A stretch of DNA of 64,000 nucleotides from AWTP1-13 sp963797005. Lineage in GTDB: Bacteria; Pseudomonadota; Alphaproteobacteria; Rhizobiales; Hyphomicrobiaceae. Shown here piece by piece: positions 50,790 to 59,559 of the stretch; position 1 is the stretch's first letter; each line of letters opens with the position of its first letter. The DNA lies in the NCBI GenBank assembly GCA_963797005.1, contig CAWCOF010000020.1:1-64000 (forward strand), read 5' to 3'. The position numbers and the translations under genes were made by a program. The notes under the pieces were generated by a model. It had not been told where the DNA came from and searched no databases. It was given only the letters and a program-made list of their open reading frames with translations.

Positions 50790-51257
50790 TCAGCCGACCG
50801 GGGACCAGGTGCCGTCGGGATTGCGGCAGGCGGTGCCGCGCATGGCCTGCGGCCGCCCGCCGATATAGACCTTGTGCACGTAGTCGCGGCAGTCCGAGTC
50901 TCCGCGCCGGTAGGGCGCCTCGGCGATCACCTCGCCGTAGCGGCCGTTGTCGGGGTTGCGCCAGCGCACCGGCCGGCCGGGCTGGCCGCGCTCCCAGGCG
51001 TCGTACTCGGCGCGCCGGGCAAGCTCGCGATCGCGCGCATCGAGCGAACGTCCGATCTCGTTGCCGATGATGCCGCCGACCATCGCGCCGGCAACCGTGG
51101 CGGCTACTTTGCCGCTGCCCCTGCCGAACTGATTGCCGATCACGCCGCCGGCGATCGCGCCGACCAGCGTACCGCCGTCCTGCTTGTTGGCATCGGGCCC
51201 GCAGGCCGCAACCGCCAGCGGCATGGCGAGCGCCACGCACAGGGCTCTACGTCGCAT
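50790..51257 (-). CDS. Lipoprotein with glycine-zipper (17-kDa antigen-like)
   Basis: The 155-residue protein has a lipoprotein signal (MRRRALCVALAMPLAVAAC, Cys at about residue 19). A glycine-zipper pair follows: GTLVGAIAGGVIGNQFG and VAGAMVGGIIGNEIG. The C-terminal domain (WRNPDNGRYGEVIAEAPYRR ... CRDYVHKVYIGGRPQAMRGTACRNPDGTW) matches the Rickettsia 17-kDa surface antigen family. It should sit in the outer membrane. It lies downstream of the histidine kinase gene. Confidence 0.87.
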   Translation of the reverse strand: MRRRALCVALAMPLAVAACGPDANKQDGGTLVGAIAGGVIGNQFGRGSGKVAATVAGAMVGGIIGNEIGRSLDARDRELARRAEYDAWERGQPGRPVRWRNPDNGRYGEVIAEAPYRRGDSDCRDYVHKVYIGGRPQAMRGTACRNPDGTWSPVG

Positions 51258-51411
51258 TGGAAATCTCCCGTTGGGCGCACGCTCACGAAGGCGCCCGTCA
51301 CATGCCGAACGGCCGACCATGGCCCGCTCCGTCGGTTGCGAGACGGCAACGCAATTCGGGCGAAAGTGCGGCTTTGTGGCCACGCTTCAGCTCGACATGG
51401 TTGCATGGGGC

Positions 51412-52794
51412 TCAGGCAGCGCGCGGCAAGGTCAGACGGGCACTCAGGCCGCCCAGCTCCGAGCGGGCGAGCTCGAACCTGCCGCCGTAGGAATGGGCGA
51501 GGTCCGCCACGATGGAATGGCCGAGGCCCGAGCCCGGCTTGGTTTCGTCCAGGCGGCGGCCGCGAATCACGGCCTCGTGCATCTGCTCGGGGGTGAGGCC
51601 CGGGCCGTCGTCGTCGACGCGGATCTCGAGCCAGTTGCCGGCGCCGGAAGGGGGCAGCGGCATTGCCGACAGCGCCACCTGCGAGTGCGCCCACTTGGAG
51701 GCATTGTCGAGAAGGTTGCCCAGCATCTCCTCCAGGTCGTGACGCTCGCCCTGGAACCGCGCACCGGGCGCGCAATCGATCGAGAAGGAGAGGTCCCTGT
51801 CGCGATGGATGCGCTCGAGCGCGCGCACGATGGATTCGCTTACCGGCCGCACCTCGGTGATGCGGCCGATGACGCCGATGCGCGCTGCCATGCGGGCGCG
51901 GTCGAGATAGAGATTGACCTGGGAGGCCATCAGCTCGGACTGCTCGATCACTTTGCGACCGAGCGGGCTTGGATCGTCGCGAGCCTCGTTGGTGATGACG
52001 GCGAGGGGGGTTTTGAGCGCATGGGCGAGGTTGCCCACATGCGTGCGCGCGCGCTCGACGATGTCCTGGTTGGACTTGAGGAGCGCATTGAGCTCCTGCT
52101 GCAGGGGCTCGATTTCCTGCGGCAGCGCGACATCGAGCCGGACCGCTTCGCCGGAGCGGATGGCGGCGAGCCCCTTCTCCACCTGGCGCAGCGGCAGGAG
52201 GCCGAACCGGACCTGGAACAGCGTCAGGGCAACGAGCCCGACGCCGGCCAGCGCCAGGGACAGCGTCAGGCGGGTGCTGAAGGACCTCAGACTTGCCTCC
52301 ACCTCACCCCATGTGCCGGCTACCGCAACGGAATAGCGCTGCGCCTGCGCGCCCTTGCCGAACACGTAGATGGTCTCGGCGACGCGCACCTTCTGCTCGA
52401 GGGGGCCGTCGAGGTTTGCCCAGCGCATCTCCCGGTCGTCGGGGTCGACATTGAACTCGCTGGGCACCGGGAAAGAGGCATCCGCCAGCGAGCGCGAGAC
52501 GATCACCTTGCCGCGCTTGTCGTCGAGCGGCTTGATCTGCCAGTACCAGCCCGAATGGGTGATCTCGAACAACGGCTCGCCGACCTCCTTTGGGAGGCCC
52601 GGCTCGTCGTTCTCGCCGTGCTCGATGGCGTCGGAGAGGATGACGGTGAGGAGCGCGCGAATGCGCCGGTCGAAGCTGGTCTCGACCTCCTGCTTGTAGA
52701 GCGAGTAAATGATGGTGCCCGCGATCGGCAGCACCATCAAGGTCCAGGCGGCCGCGGTGGCGAAAAGCCGAAACGCGAGCGAGTTAGTTCTCAT
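51412..52794 (-). CDS. PhoQ-like sensor histidine kinase
   Basis: The 460-residue kinase has two membrane helices (about 10-32 and 180-205) around a periplasmic sensor of about 145 residues, and a HAMP-like linker. The dimerisation helix carries the phosphorylated His in HVGNLAHALKTPLAV (about 264). The ATPase domain has N-box NLLDNASKW, DDDGPGL and GSGLGHSIV. It phosphorylates the regulator encoded just upstream, with which it overlaps by 11 bp. The sensing signal is unknown; PhoQ relatives respond to cations or envelope stress, consistent with neighbouring envelope genes. Confidence 0.88.
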   Translation of the reverse strand: MRTNSLAFRLFATAAAWTLMVLPIAGTIIYSLYKQEVETSFDRRIRALLTVILSDAIEHGENDEPGLPKEVGEPLFEITHSGWYWQIKPLDDKRGKVIVSRSLADASFPVPSEFNVDPDDREMRWANLDGPLEQKVRVAETIYVFGKGAQAQRYSVAVAGTWGEVEASLRSFSTRLTLSLALAGVGLVALTLFQVRFGLLPLRQVEKGLAAIRSGEAVRLDVALPQEIEPLQQELNALLKSNQDIVERARTHVGNLAHALKTPLAVITNEARDDPSPLGRKVIEQSELMASQVNLYLDRARMAARIGVIGRITEVRPVSESIVRALERIHRDRDLSFSIDCAPGARFQGERHDLEEMLGNLLDNASKWAHSQVALSAMPLPPSGAGNWLEIRVDDDGPGLTPEQMHEAVIRGRRLDETKPGSGLGHSIVADLAHSYGGRFELARSELGGLSARLTLPRAA

Positions 52795-53461
52795 CGCCCT
52801 CCTGGGAGAGCCGGTAGCCGAGGCCGCGAATGGTCTTGATCATCTCGGGCGGAATTTTCTTCCGCAGCCGGCCAATGAATACCTCGATCGTGTTGGAGTC
52901 GCGGTCGAAGTTCTGCTCGTAGAGGTGCTCGACCAGCTCCGTGCGCGACACCACGCGCTCGCTGTGATGCATGAGGTAGGCGAGCAGGCGGTACTCGTGC
53001 GAGGTGAGCTTGACCGGCTGCCCGTTCAACGTGACGCGTGCCGTCTTGGTGTCGAGCCGCAGCTGGCCGCACTCGATGTCGCTCTTGGCATGGCCGGACG
53101 CGCGGCGGACCTGGGCGCGAATGCGTGCAAGCAGCTCCTCCATGTGGAAGGGCTTGGCGACGTAGTCGTCGGCACCGGCATCGATGCCGGCGACCTTGTC
53201 GCTCCAGCGGTCGCGCGCGGTGAGGATGATGACCGGCGTCTTGCGCTCGGCGCGGCGCCACTGCTCCAGCACGCTGATGCCGTCCATCTTCGGCAGGCCG
53301 GTGTCGAGGATGATGACGTCGTAGGGCTCCGTCTCGCCGAGGAAGAATCCTTCCTCGCCGTCGAAGGCGGCATCGACGGCGTAGCCGGCATCGGTCAGCG
53401 CCGAGACCAGCTGACGATTGAGATCGCGATCATCCTCGACGACGAGAACGCGCACGGCCAC
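52784..53461 (-). CDS. OmpR/PhoP-family response regulator
   Basis: The 225-residue regulator has a receiver domain (acidic pair in VVEDDRDLN, phosphorylated Asp in YDVIILDTGLPKMDG, Lys in YVAKPFHMEE) and a winged-helix DNA-binding domain (about 125-220, LTSHEYRLLAYLMHHSERVVSRTELVEHLY, NTIEVFIGRLRKKI, IRGLGYRL). First gene of a two-gene operon with the kinase. The start ATG at 53459-53461 (MAVRVLVVEDD) is standard. Confidence 0.92.
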   Translation of the reverse strand: MAVRVLVVEDDRDLNRQLVSALTDAGYAVDAAFDGEEGFFLGETEPYDVIILDTGLPKMDGISVLEQWRRAERKTPVIILTARDRWSDKVAGIDAGADDYVAKPFHMEELLARIRAQVRRASGHAKSDIECGQLRLDTKTARVTLNGQPVKLTSHEYRLLAYLMHHSERVVSRTELVEHLYEQNFDRDSNTIEVFIGRLRKKIPPEMIKTIRGLGYRLSQEGDEN

Positions 53462-53540
53462 CTGCTTTCGCGTCCGAATTTCCCTGTCGCGGACAATATA
53501 CAGGGAGGGCGCGCGGCTCGGCTAGCGGCGCCGACCCGCG

Positions 53541-54374
53541 TTACAGGTTCAGCGTTACCTGGCGCCGCTCCAGCGGCGTGCTGGCGCGAACGCGGCCATA
53601 GATGGCGAGCGCGGTGCCGACAAGGCCGCCGAGCGCCTGCCCGAAAACGACCACATTGTCGCCCAGCTGTTGAATGAGCTCGGAGGTGATGTTGAGGCCG
53701 AGCACCGGGCCGAGCGCGGGCAGCACGGTCGACAGCGTCGTGACGGCGACGCCCCAAATGGTCATGGACTGCCCCCACCACTTGGGGGCGGCGTCGGTGG
53801 CGGACTGTGCGGCCGGGGTTGCATCGCTGGACATGGGTTGCGTCTCCTTTGGTTGCGACGTCGAGGAAGGGCCTGTGCCGATGAGGCTGGTGGCGAGCGC
53901 CAATGTGGCGTCGACACGCCTGAGCCAGCCTTTGCCGAAGCGCCAGAAGTGGGCGAGGCTGCGATAGCGCTGACGGCGGATCTCGGCGTACGTGCCGAGC
54001 GTGTGCCGGATGGGCCTGGCGGCGACGGCAGCCAGCGTCGCGACGCCGATCTCGCCATCCACGTCGGCGCCCACGGCCTGCTGCAGCATGCGCGCGGCGC
54101 CGTCGACGCCATGGTTGACGGCGGTGTCGAAGTGGAAGACCGAGAGCGGTGCGGCAAGCTGCGGACATTGGGCCGCCAGCCAGTAGCGGCTGCGGTAGAT
54201 GCGGCCCGCCGTCTCGACGGGGATCTGCTTCAGCTCAGATTTCAGAGCGCCGATGTTGTCGGCGGTGACATCGACGCCTTTGTAGCGGGCGTAGACGGCA
54301 AGCGTGATGCCGAGGTTGGTCGGGCCGCCGGGGTCGTAGGGATCATCGCCGTAGCCGCCTTCCATCTTCAGCAC
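53541..54374 (-). CDS. GH108-type phage endolysin fused to a membrane-spanning tail
   Basis: The N-terminal domain is a GH108 muramidase: catalytic Glu in KMEGGYGDDPYDPGGPTN, GRIYRSRYW, FDTAVNHGVDGAARMLQQ and a peptidoglycan-binding segment. After about 180 residues a Ser/Pro linker with an internal Met leads to a C-terminal region with two membrane helices (SMTIWGVAVTTLSTVLPAL and VVVFGQALGGLVGTALAIYG) that elsewhere is a separate small holin-like protein. The start is unclear: GTG at 54374 overlaps the stop of the upstream gene (GTGCTGA), and ATG at 54365 is the alternative. Part of the GTA/prophage lysis set. Confidence 0.75.
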   Translation of the reverse strand: MLKMEGGYGDDPYDPGGPTNLGITLAVYARYKGVDVTADNIGALKSELKQIPVETAGRIYRSRYWLAAQCPQLAAPLSVFHFDTAVNHGVDGAARMLQQAVGADVDGEIGVATLAAVAARPIRHTLGTYAEIRRQRYRSLAHFWRFGKGWLRRVDATLALATSLIGTGPSSTSQPKETQPMSSDATPAAQSATDAAPKWWGQSMTIWGVAVTTLSTVLPALGPVLGLNITSELIQQLGDNVVVFGQALGGLVGTALAIYGRVRASTPLERRQVTLNL

Positions 54375-54909
54375 ATGCGCGAGGGCTTGTTCGAATAGGG
54401 GATCGGCAGCGGCTGGGTCCCGGATAGCCCCGGGGCGTTGGCCCTCGGCTTCCGGGATGACAGGCGTGGGGGATGGAGCGCGGGTTGCGTGGCGGGCCAG
54501 CGCAGTCCGAGCAGGCGGGAACGCGGGAACGGTTGCACGCTCACCGCATCGCCCTGGTTGCCGCCGAGCAGGATCAGATCGTTGGGCGTCGTGCCGACGA
54601 GGAAGCCGACGTGGCCGAGGGCCGGATCGGAGCCGCGGCTGAGCACGGCGATGGCGCCGTGACGCTCCTCGCTCAGGGCCTCGCCCCAGGAGAGGTAGGA
54701 ACGCGCGAGCAGCGAGCGCGTGCTGCCGATGTCGGCGCGTTCCAGGCAGGCGCCAAGAAAGGCCGCGCACCATGCGACCGCGTCGTCGGTGACGGCGGCG
54801 TGGCCGACCTCGGCGTAGTAGCGCACGACGTTGGGGTTGCTCGCGGCCCGGCGGCCTCGGCGACGCCGAGGTCGGCCCAGGCCAGCTCGAGCCAGCGGGG
54901 TTGGGACAT
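54368..54909 (-). CDS. TIGR02594-like lysis peptidase, frameshifted and extended by a repeat
   Basis: The protein begins MSQPRWLELAWADLGV and, after a frameshift near 54849 (one base missing or two extra), continues PNVVRYYAEVGHAAVTDDAVAWCAAFLGACLE with the papain-type Cys in WCAAF. GHVGFLVG carries the His. It is an amidase/CHAP-like cell-wall peptidase typical of prophage and GTA lysis regions. The normal end (LLGLRWPA) runs on through a REP-like element (54412-54462) to a stop inside the start of the endolysin gene. A frameshift plus a repeat-derived tail make functionality doubtful. Confidence 0.65.
54412..54462. repeat. REP-like element inside the end of the TIGR02594-like gene
   Basis: The element reads CTGGGTCCCGGATAGCCCCGG ... 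CTTCCGGGATGACAG on the plus strand, with CCCGGATAG/CTTCCGGG outer pairing. It is the GTCATCCCGG family seen at 30881 and 46254, inserted between two lysis genes. Confidence 0.65.
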
Positions 54910-54944
54910 GGGGGTGGGTGAGTGCAAGGATCGGGGCGACGGTC

Positions 54945-55075
54945 TCTGTCACCTCCCCCTCTGAGGGGGGAGGGCGATACGTCCGCGGCTTAGCTCGCCT
55001 ACGACGAGCGCGCCCCGAGTTCGACGCGCGAGCTAAGCCGCTGGACGTATCGGGTGGGGGTGTTCTGCAGCATCC
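54945..55075. repeat. Palindromic element upstream of DUF559 gene
   Basis: A CT/GA-run hairpin (CTCCCCCTCTGAGGGGGGAG) is followed by the arms GATACGTCCGCGGCTTAGCTCG (54976-54997) and CGAGCTAAGCCGCTGGACGTATC (55029-55051), which pair with one missing base, then GGGTGGGGGTGTTC. The reverse orientation of the same design occurs at 55446-55570 on the other side of the DUF559 gene. Confidence 0.75.
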
Positions 55076-55094
55076 TCCAGCAGTAGGCTGAGGG

Positions 55095-55481
55095 ATGGCC
55101 AATCAACGCGCACGCAGTTTGCGAAAGAGGATGAGCGATGGGGAACGCAAGCTTTGGCATAGGCTGCGCGCGAACCAGGTGGAGGGGTTGCGCTTCAGGC
55201 GCCAGCATCCGATCGGCAGCTACATCGTGGATTTCGTCTGCCTCGAGAAGCTTCTAATTGTCGAGGTCGACGGCGGACATCACGCAGAGCCGGAGCAGAT
55301 CGAACACGACCGTCGTCGCGATCACTGGCTCAGCACCGAGGGTTATCGCGTCGTGCGAATTCCCAGCATTGACGTATTCCAGAACATCGACGGTGTCATG
55401 GACGGTATATGGGCGGAGCTCCAGGAGATGCCCTCAGCACGAGCGGAAGGACACCCCCACCAGGCGCGCCGAATGAGTTAG
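55095..55481 (+). CDS. DUF559 endonuclease-like protein
   Basis: The 128-residue protein belongs to the DUF559 family, related in fold to very-short-patch-repair endonucleases. It has RSLRKRMSDGERKLWHRLRA, LRFRRQHPIGSYIVDFVC, LIVEVDGGHH with the acidic cluster, and YRVVRIPSIDVFQNIDGVMD. The active-site Asp/Glu and Lys/Gln positions appear present. It is transcribed against the surrounding phage genes and is flanked on both sides by palindromic elements in inverse orientation. The C-terminal ~18 residues are encoded by the downstream element. Confidence 0.82.
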   Translation: MANQRARSLRKRMSDGERKLWHRLRANQVEGLRFRRQHPIGSYIVDFVCLEKLLIVEVDGGHHAEPEQIEHDRRRDHWLSTEGYRVVRIPSIDVFQNIDGVMDGIWAELQEMPSARAEGHPHQARRMS

Positions 55482-55570
55482 CTCCTTGCCTGGAGCGCGC
55501 GGACAACGTGGTGCACGTGAGCGGAGCTAACTCATGGCGCGCCGTCCTCCCCCCTCGAGGGGGAGGCGAA
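55446..55570. repeat. Palindromic element downstream of DUF559 gene
   Basis: GGACACCCCCACCA is followed by the arms GGCGCGCCGAATGAGTTAGCTCC (55463-55485) and GGAGCTAACTCATGGCGCGCC (55523-55543), then the hairpin CTCCCCCCTCGAGGGGGAG. The order of parts is the mirror of the upstream element at 54945-55075, but the palindrome sequence itself is different apart from a shared TTAGCTC core. Confidence 0.75.
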
Positions 55571-55589
55571 GTCCGGGCGCGCTGTCCCC

Positions 55590-57453
55590 TTACAGCGTTG
55601 CGGCGCGGGGGGTGCCGCGGCCGAGGACGGCGCTCATCTGATAGACACGCAGGGAGACGGAGGATTGCGGGGCGCCGAAGTCGGCGGTCTGGTCGGCGGC
55701 GGTGTAGATGGCGCCTGGGGTGTTGGAGGAGATCGTGCGCTTGACGTCGGCGTCGTCGAGAATATCGATCTCGTAGCGCTCGATATCCTCGTCCAGCGGG
55801 ACCTCCGTCGTCTCCCAGCTGTCGCCGCCGATGCGCGTGCGCCGCACCCAGCGCGAGCGTGAGATCGCCGCCGGAGCGTAGCCCGCGCACATGCACGGGG
55901 CTGAGTGGTTTGAGGCCGCGTCCGGTGAAGGTGTGATGCGTCTCGAGGTAGGCGGGGTCGCCGAGCGGGCGGCTGGCGGGGCCGCAGGACCAGGTGTAGT
56001 CGAGGCCGACTTCGTCCTGGCCCATGTCGACGCGCGCAAGCGCCGCATCGAGAAGAACAAAGCGGGCGCCGGCTGCCAGGGGCGCGCGCATGGCGTCCTC
56101 CGTGCCGGCCTGGCCGCGCAGCAGGACGGAGAGCTCGTAGGTGGCGGGCTCGGTGAGGACGGCAAACTCGAACTGAAGCACCTCCCAGCCGCCGTCCTCG
56201 TTCTCGATCGCGGCGAGATTGGCGCCGGCGAGCAGCGCCAGCGGCGTGACGGAGGCGAGCGCCCCGCGCTCGAGCTTGACGCGGACCTTCGCGGCGCGGT
56301 CGTAGCGCGCCAGGACGCCCCAGGGGAGCGGGTCGAGCAGCGAGCCGGCCACGGCCGGTGCGTTCGCCACGGCCTTGAGGACGAAGCCCGAGCTTTCCGG
56401 CGAGCGGTAGAAGGCGACGGCGCCGGGCCAGGGCACCTGCGCGGCGGCGACGTAGCCCGCGTGCGGCGGCTCGTCGCCGCGCAAGAGCGGCAGGTCGAGG
56501 AACAGGACGAGCGGTTGGCCGAGGATGATGTCGGTGCCGGCGCCCGGCGGCGGGCGCACGGACGGCACTACGCCGCCGTAGACCTCGGGATCGATGCCGC
56601 GGGCCTCGATGTCGCGAGACCCGTGCTCGCCGATGTCGGTGATGCGCAGCAAGCGCGAGCGGCCGCCTGCCTCCAGCGATACCAGATCGCCCGGCTCGAG
56701 CGCGAGCCGGCTCGGCGGCAGGGCGAAGGCGGCGCGCTCGCGCGAGGCCCAGGCTTCGAACAGCCAGGTCTCGGCGATGCGGGCGGCCTGGTCGGTTTCC
56801 AGGACAAGCGGCAGATCGGCGACGGCGATGCGGCCGCTCTTGCCAGCGAGGCGGCGCGCTTCTTCCACGGCGGGCGCATAGTCGCCCGAGGCGGCGATGA
56901 AGGTCAGCTTGGCGGAGGCGGGAAGGTCCGTCTCCTGGGCGCGGGTGAGTGTGCTCAGCGCGTCGCCTGGCCGGCGCTCGACGAGATCGTCAGGTGTCAC
57001 CTCTGCCGCCGAGGGCTGGGCGCCGCGATGGGTGAAGACGATGCGGCCGTCGCTCTCGCGCGAGTCGATGAAGAAAGCGAGCTCGAGCGGCTGCAGAGCC
57101 TCGCGCGCGGGTAGAACGCGGTCGATGACGAAGCCCGACAGCGTGCCGGCGAGCGCGCCCGTGTCGTGGTCGGCGAAGCCGTAGTCGGCAAGCAAGGTCG
57201 AGACGGTTGCGTCCAACGGCGCGCTGGAGAGGCGGCCGGTGATCCAGTGGCCGAGGCGCCAGCTGCCACCATCGCCCCAGACCTCGGTGTTGTTGGGGAA
57301 GGCGGGATAGGGCCGCGCATCCCAGGTGTAGACGTGGACGTGGGCGAGATCGAGCATGGGCGCCGCGTAGACCGCCGAGGTTGGGTTGGCGCCGGCGATG
57401 TAGTCGGGGCTGATCGAGCCTTCGGCCTGGAGGGCTGGGGGCAGGAGTTTCAT
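55590..57453 (-). pseudogene. GTA gp15-like tail/baseplate protein, N-terminus missing, one frameshift
   Basis: The protein begins just before VHVYTWDARPYPAFPNN ... VWGDGGSWRLGHWITGR, the sequence that in GTA gp15 proteins joins the TIM-barrel domain to the tail domain. The tail-fibre-like part continues to about residue 620. Full-length gp15 proteins are roughly twice as long, so the N-terminal TIM-barrel half is absent. Near 55851 removing one base restores LTLAWVRRTRIGGDSW and the conserved end ILDDADVKRTISSNTPGAIY ... YQMSAVLGRG. No structural genes precede it. It is most likely a remnant of a GTA or related prophage. Confidence 0.75.
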
Positions 57454-57475
57454 GGGAACAAAACGTTGGTTGAAG

Positions 57476-57524
57476 CCCCTTCTCCCCTTGGGGAGAAGGG
57501 GCCCCGAAGGGGCGGATGAGGGGG
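57476..57524. repeat. GC-rich hairpin repeat upstream of gp15 remnant
   Basis: CCCCTTCTCCCCTTGGGGAG plus AAGGGG forms a near-perfect hairpin followed by GCCCCGAAGGGGC and GGATGAGGGG. A second, shorter hairpin CCTCTCCCCCAAGGGGAGAGG lies at 57644-57664. Both sit in the 236-bp gap between the terminase fragment and the gp15 remnant, at the presumed deletion junction. Confidence 0.75.
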
Positions 57525-57689
57525 CCTTGCGATCGGCAGGAAGTAGCCCCTCACCGGTTCGGCCAAATGACTTACGGCCGCATCGGATAGGGCACCCTCG
57601 TGTTCAGCTCTGGAGAAAGCGACCGTAAGCCATGGCCTCACGTCCTCTCCCCCAAGGGGAGAGGGAGCGCGCGGCGTGTGCCGTTGCCT

Positions 57690-58103
57690 CTAAAGGCGGA
57701 TCTCGATGATGGGGATGGAGGGGATGGCGCCGTGGCGGAAGCCCTGGATGTTGATCTCGAGCTTGTCGGTGTCGAAGCGCACCCTCACCCACTCTGCGCC
57801 GGCGCGTGTCTTGCCCGAGCCGCGGCCGCCCAGCAGCAGCCAGGTGTGCCAGGGCTGGCCGTGCCCGGTGAGCTCGGGCGGAACCTGGTCGGGACGTGCG
57901 AAGTGGCGCCAGTCGAAGAAGAAGCGCTCCTTCGTTGTGTCCGTCTCGGCCGCGAAGGCCGCCTGCAGATTACTTGGATGCTGGGATAAACTTTGAAAGA
58001 CGTTCCGCAAGCTCTCGGCGAAATCGGTCGGCTTCGGCGAAGAGCTCGTCGGCGCTTGCGGATCCTGGCTTCCCTCCTGAGGTACGGTCGAGGTCAGCTG
58101 CAA
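57690..58103 (-). pseudogene. Terminase large subunit, N-terminal fragment
   Basis: The fragment has RHFARPDQVPPELTGHGQPW and the Walker A-containing WLLLGGRGSGKTRAGAEWV typical of GTA gp2-type large terminases. Immediately after AEWV the sequence changes to VRFDTDKLEINIQGFRHGAIPSIPIIEIRL and stops, which is not terminase sequence. About 300 residues including Walker B and the nuclease domain are missing. The open frame overlaps the upstream small-terminase gene, so the true start is probably nearer 57980. This looks like a deletion fusion to the end of another tail-region gene. Confidence 0.7.
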
Positions 58104-58488
58104 TCTCCGTCACTTTGTCGAGGCTTCGCACCAGCGTGGCGACGGTGCGCGCATCTCGCTCGCGCTCGCCTGCCGGCACCAAGTTGGCCTTGTCCGGGTC
58201 TTCCAATTGCGTCTGCATGCGCTTCTCCATGAGCTCGAACTCCAATTCGAGGATGCGGAAGAGACGGCGGACCAGCCGGCGGCGGACGTCGATGGTCGTG
58301 TCGGCGAAGGGCTTCTTGGCAGGGGCAGTACGTGGCGGGCCGCGGCGTGGCCAGCTTTCTGCTCTCGCGCGGCGGCTGAGGTCCCAGGACGAGATGTCGT
58401 AGCGGGCAGTGATGTCCCGAACGGTCTCGTCGGTTTCGATGTAGGCGCGGCGAACCTCATCCCACTGTTGCTGAGTGAGAGCGGGCAT
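57970..58488 (-). CDS. Terminase small subunit-like DNA-binding protein
   Basis: The 172-residue protein has an N-terminal helix-turn-helix-like segment (WDEVRRAYIETDETVRDITARYDISSWDLSRRARAESW) and a helical C-terminal part, an architecture seen in small terminase or GTA gp1-type proteins that mark DNA for packaging. It is placed directly before the large terminase fragment, as expected. It is upstream-flanked by the AT-rich region 58489-58734. Assignment is by position and fold pattern. Confidence 0.65.
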   Translation of the reverse strand: MPALTQQQWDEVRRAYIETDETVRDITARYDISSWDLSRRARAESWPRRGPPRTAPAKKPFADTTIDVRRRLVRRLFRILELEFELMEKRMQTQLEDPDKANLVPAGERERDARTVATLVRSLDKVTEIAADLDRTSGGKPGSASADELFAEADRFRRELAERLSKFIPASK

Positions 58489-58734
58489 CTCGACGCCGAA
58501 TTCGTAGGATTTTGAGAGTTGCGTCCGCTTGCGATCGCCTCAATCGAGGCGCGACTGTCGAACTGTAGCTGATCTATAGCGAAGCAGCGCGACGCTGTCA
58601 ACATCAATATTTGGTTCAGGAAGTTTTATTCTTTGTCAGTTTGCGCAGGCCGGTTCGAATACATATTTATACTCAAAACTCTATATCATAGCAGATCCGC
58701 AGGGCACGGGGATAAGTGGCCCCGGACGCTGCAA

Positions 58735-59559
58735 TCACGCCCGCCGCGCCTCCTCCGTGTCGCGAGCTTGCACCGGCGCTGGCTTCGGTTCCGGCGCCCA
58801 GGTCAGGCCCTTGTAGTTGAAGCCATCCTCGAGCGTCGGCTTGATGATCCGGAAGTAGGGCGAAAGGTCGAAGTCGGCCGGCGCGTAGAGGCTGTAGTGG
58901 CGGATATGCAGGACCTCGCGGCGGCTGAGGCTGCTGATGCCGCGCTTCACCCGGGCAACGCGCTCGATGCGGGGCAGGATCGGGTAGCGCACACGCCCGA
59001 AAGCCTCCGCGATCAGCGTCGAGCAGATGGCGCGCGTCGGCTCGCCGGAGCCCAGCGCGATCATGCGCCGGCGCCAGCGGGCGGGTACCGGGGGTTGGGG
59101 CAGGAGATAGCGGGCGAGGTCGAACACGTTGCGGGTGTCGTATTGCGTGCCCAGCCGCGACACCATGAAGCCGATGATCGCCTCGCGGTCGGCGTCGGTG
59201 AGCCCGACGGGCCGGCAAATGCGGGTGTGAAAACGCTCGTACTTGGACAGCGGCGCCGAGATGCAGCCCTCGCCAAGAAGAACCTCGATGAGGGTGTGGG
59301 GCTCTCCCCCGTCGCCGGGCGGATCGAGCACGTCGCCGACATAGAGGGCGGCATGGGACCAGGTCGACTGGGTCAGGTACTTGATCGCGGTCGACAGCTT
59401 GCTGCTGCCTGTGATCAGGAGCACGTCGCCGGGGCGCAGTGTGCGGCGCAACGCATCGGGGTCGGAGGGCACCAGGTGCTCCTCGCCCGGCTCCTCCTTG
59501 CGGATATGGCGGGCGAGCCAGTGCCCGGTCCAGTCGAGGAACGAATCGAAGGCGTTCAT
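58735..59559 (-). CDS. YiiX/YebB-like permuted papain-fold protein
   Basis: The 274-residue protein has the YiiX/YebB-like order of a permuted NlpC/P60 domain: catalytic His in TWSHAALYVG (about 84-93) before the Cys in RAICSTLIAEAF (about 193-204). There is also a conserved RPGDVLLITG and RLGTQYDTRNVFDLARYLLP. No signal peptide is evident. I chose the ATG at 59557-59559 (MNAFDSFLDWTGHWLARHI). Members act on cell-wall peptides or lipids; the substrate is open. Confidence 0.8.
   Translation of the reverse strand: MNAFDSFLDWTGHWLARHIRKEEPGEEHLVPSDPDALRRTLRPGDVLLITGSSKLSTAIKYLTQSTWSHAALYVGDVLDPPGDGGEPHTLIEVLLGEGCISAPLSKYERFHTRICRPVGLTDADREAIIGFMVSRLGTQYDTRNVFDLARYLLPQPPVPARWRRRMIALGSGEPTRAICSTLIAEAFGRVRYPILPRIERVARVKRGISSLSRREVLHIRHYSLYAPADFDLSPYFRIIKPTLEDGFNYKGLTWAPEPKPAPVQARDTEEARRA

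Noticed and set aside
54945..55570. Short clustered repeats as a CRISPR array
   Set aside because: Only two palindromic units with different stems, no regular spacers and no cas genes.
58645..58665. GGTTCGAATAC, resembling a tRNA T-loop
   Set aside because: The flanking bases do not form a T-stem, and no anticodon or acceptor arms are present.
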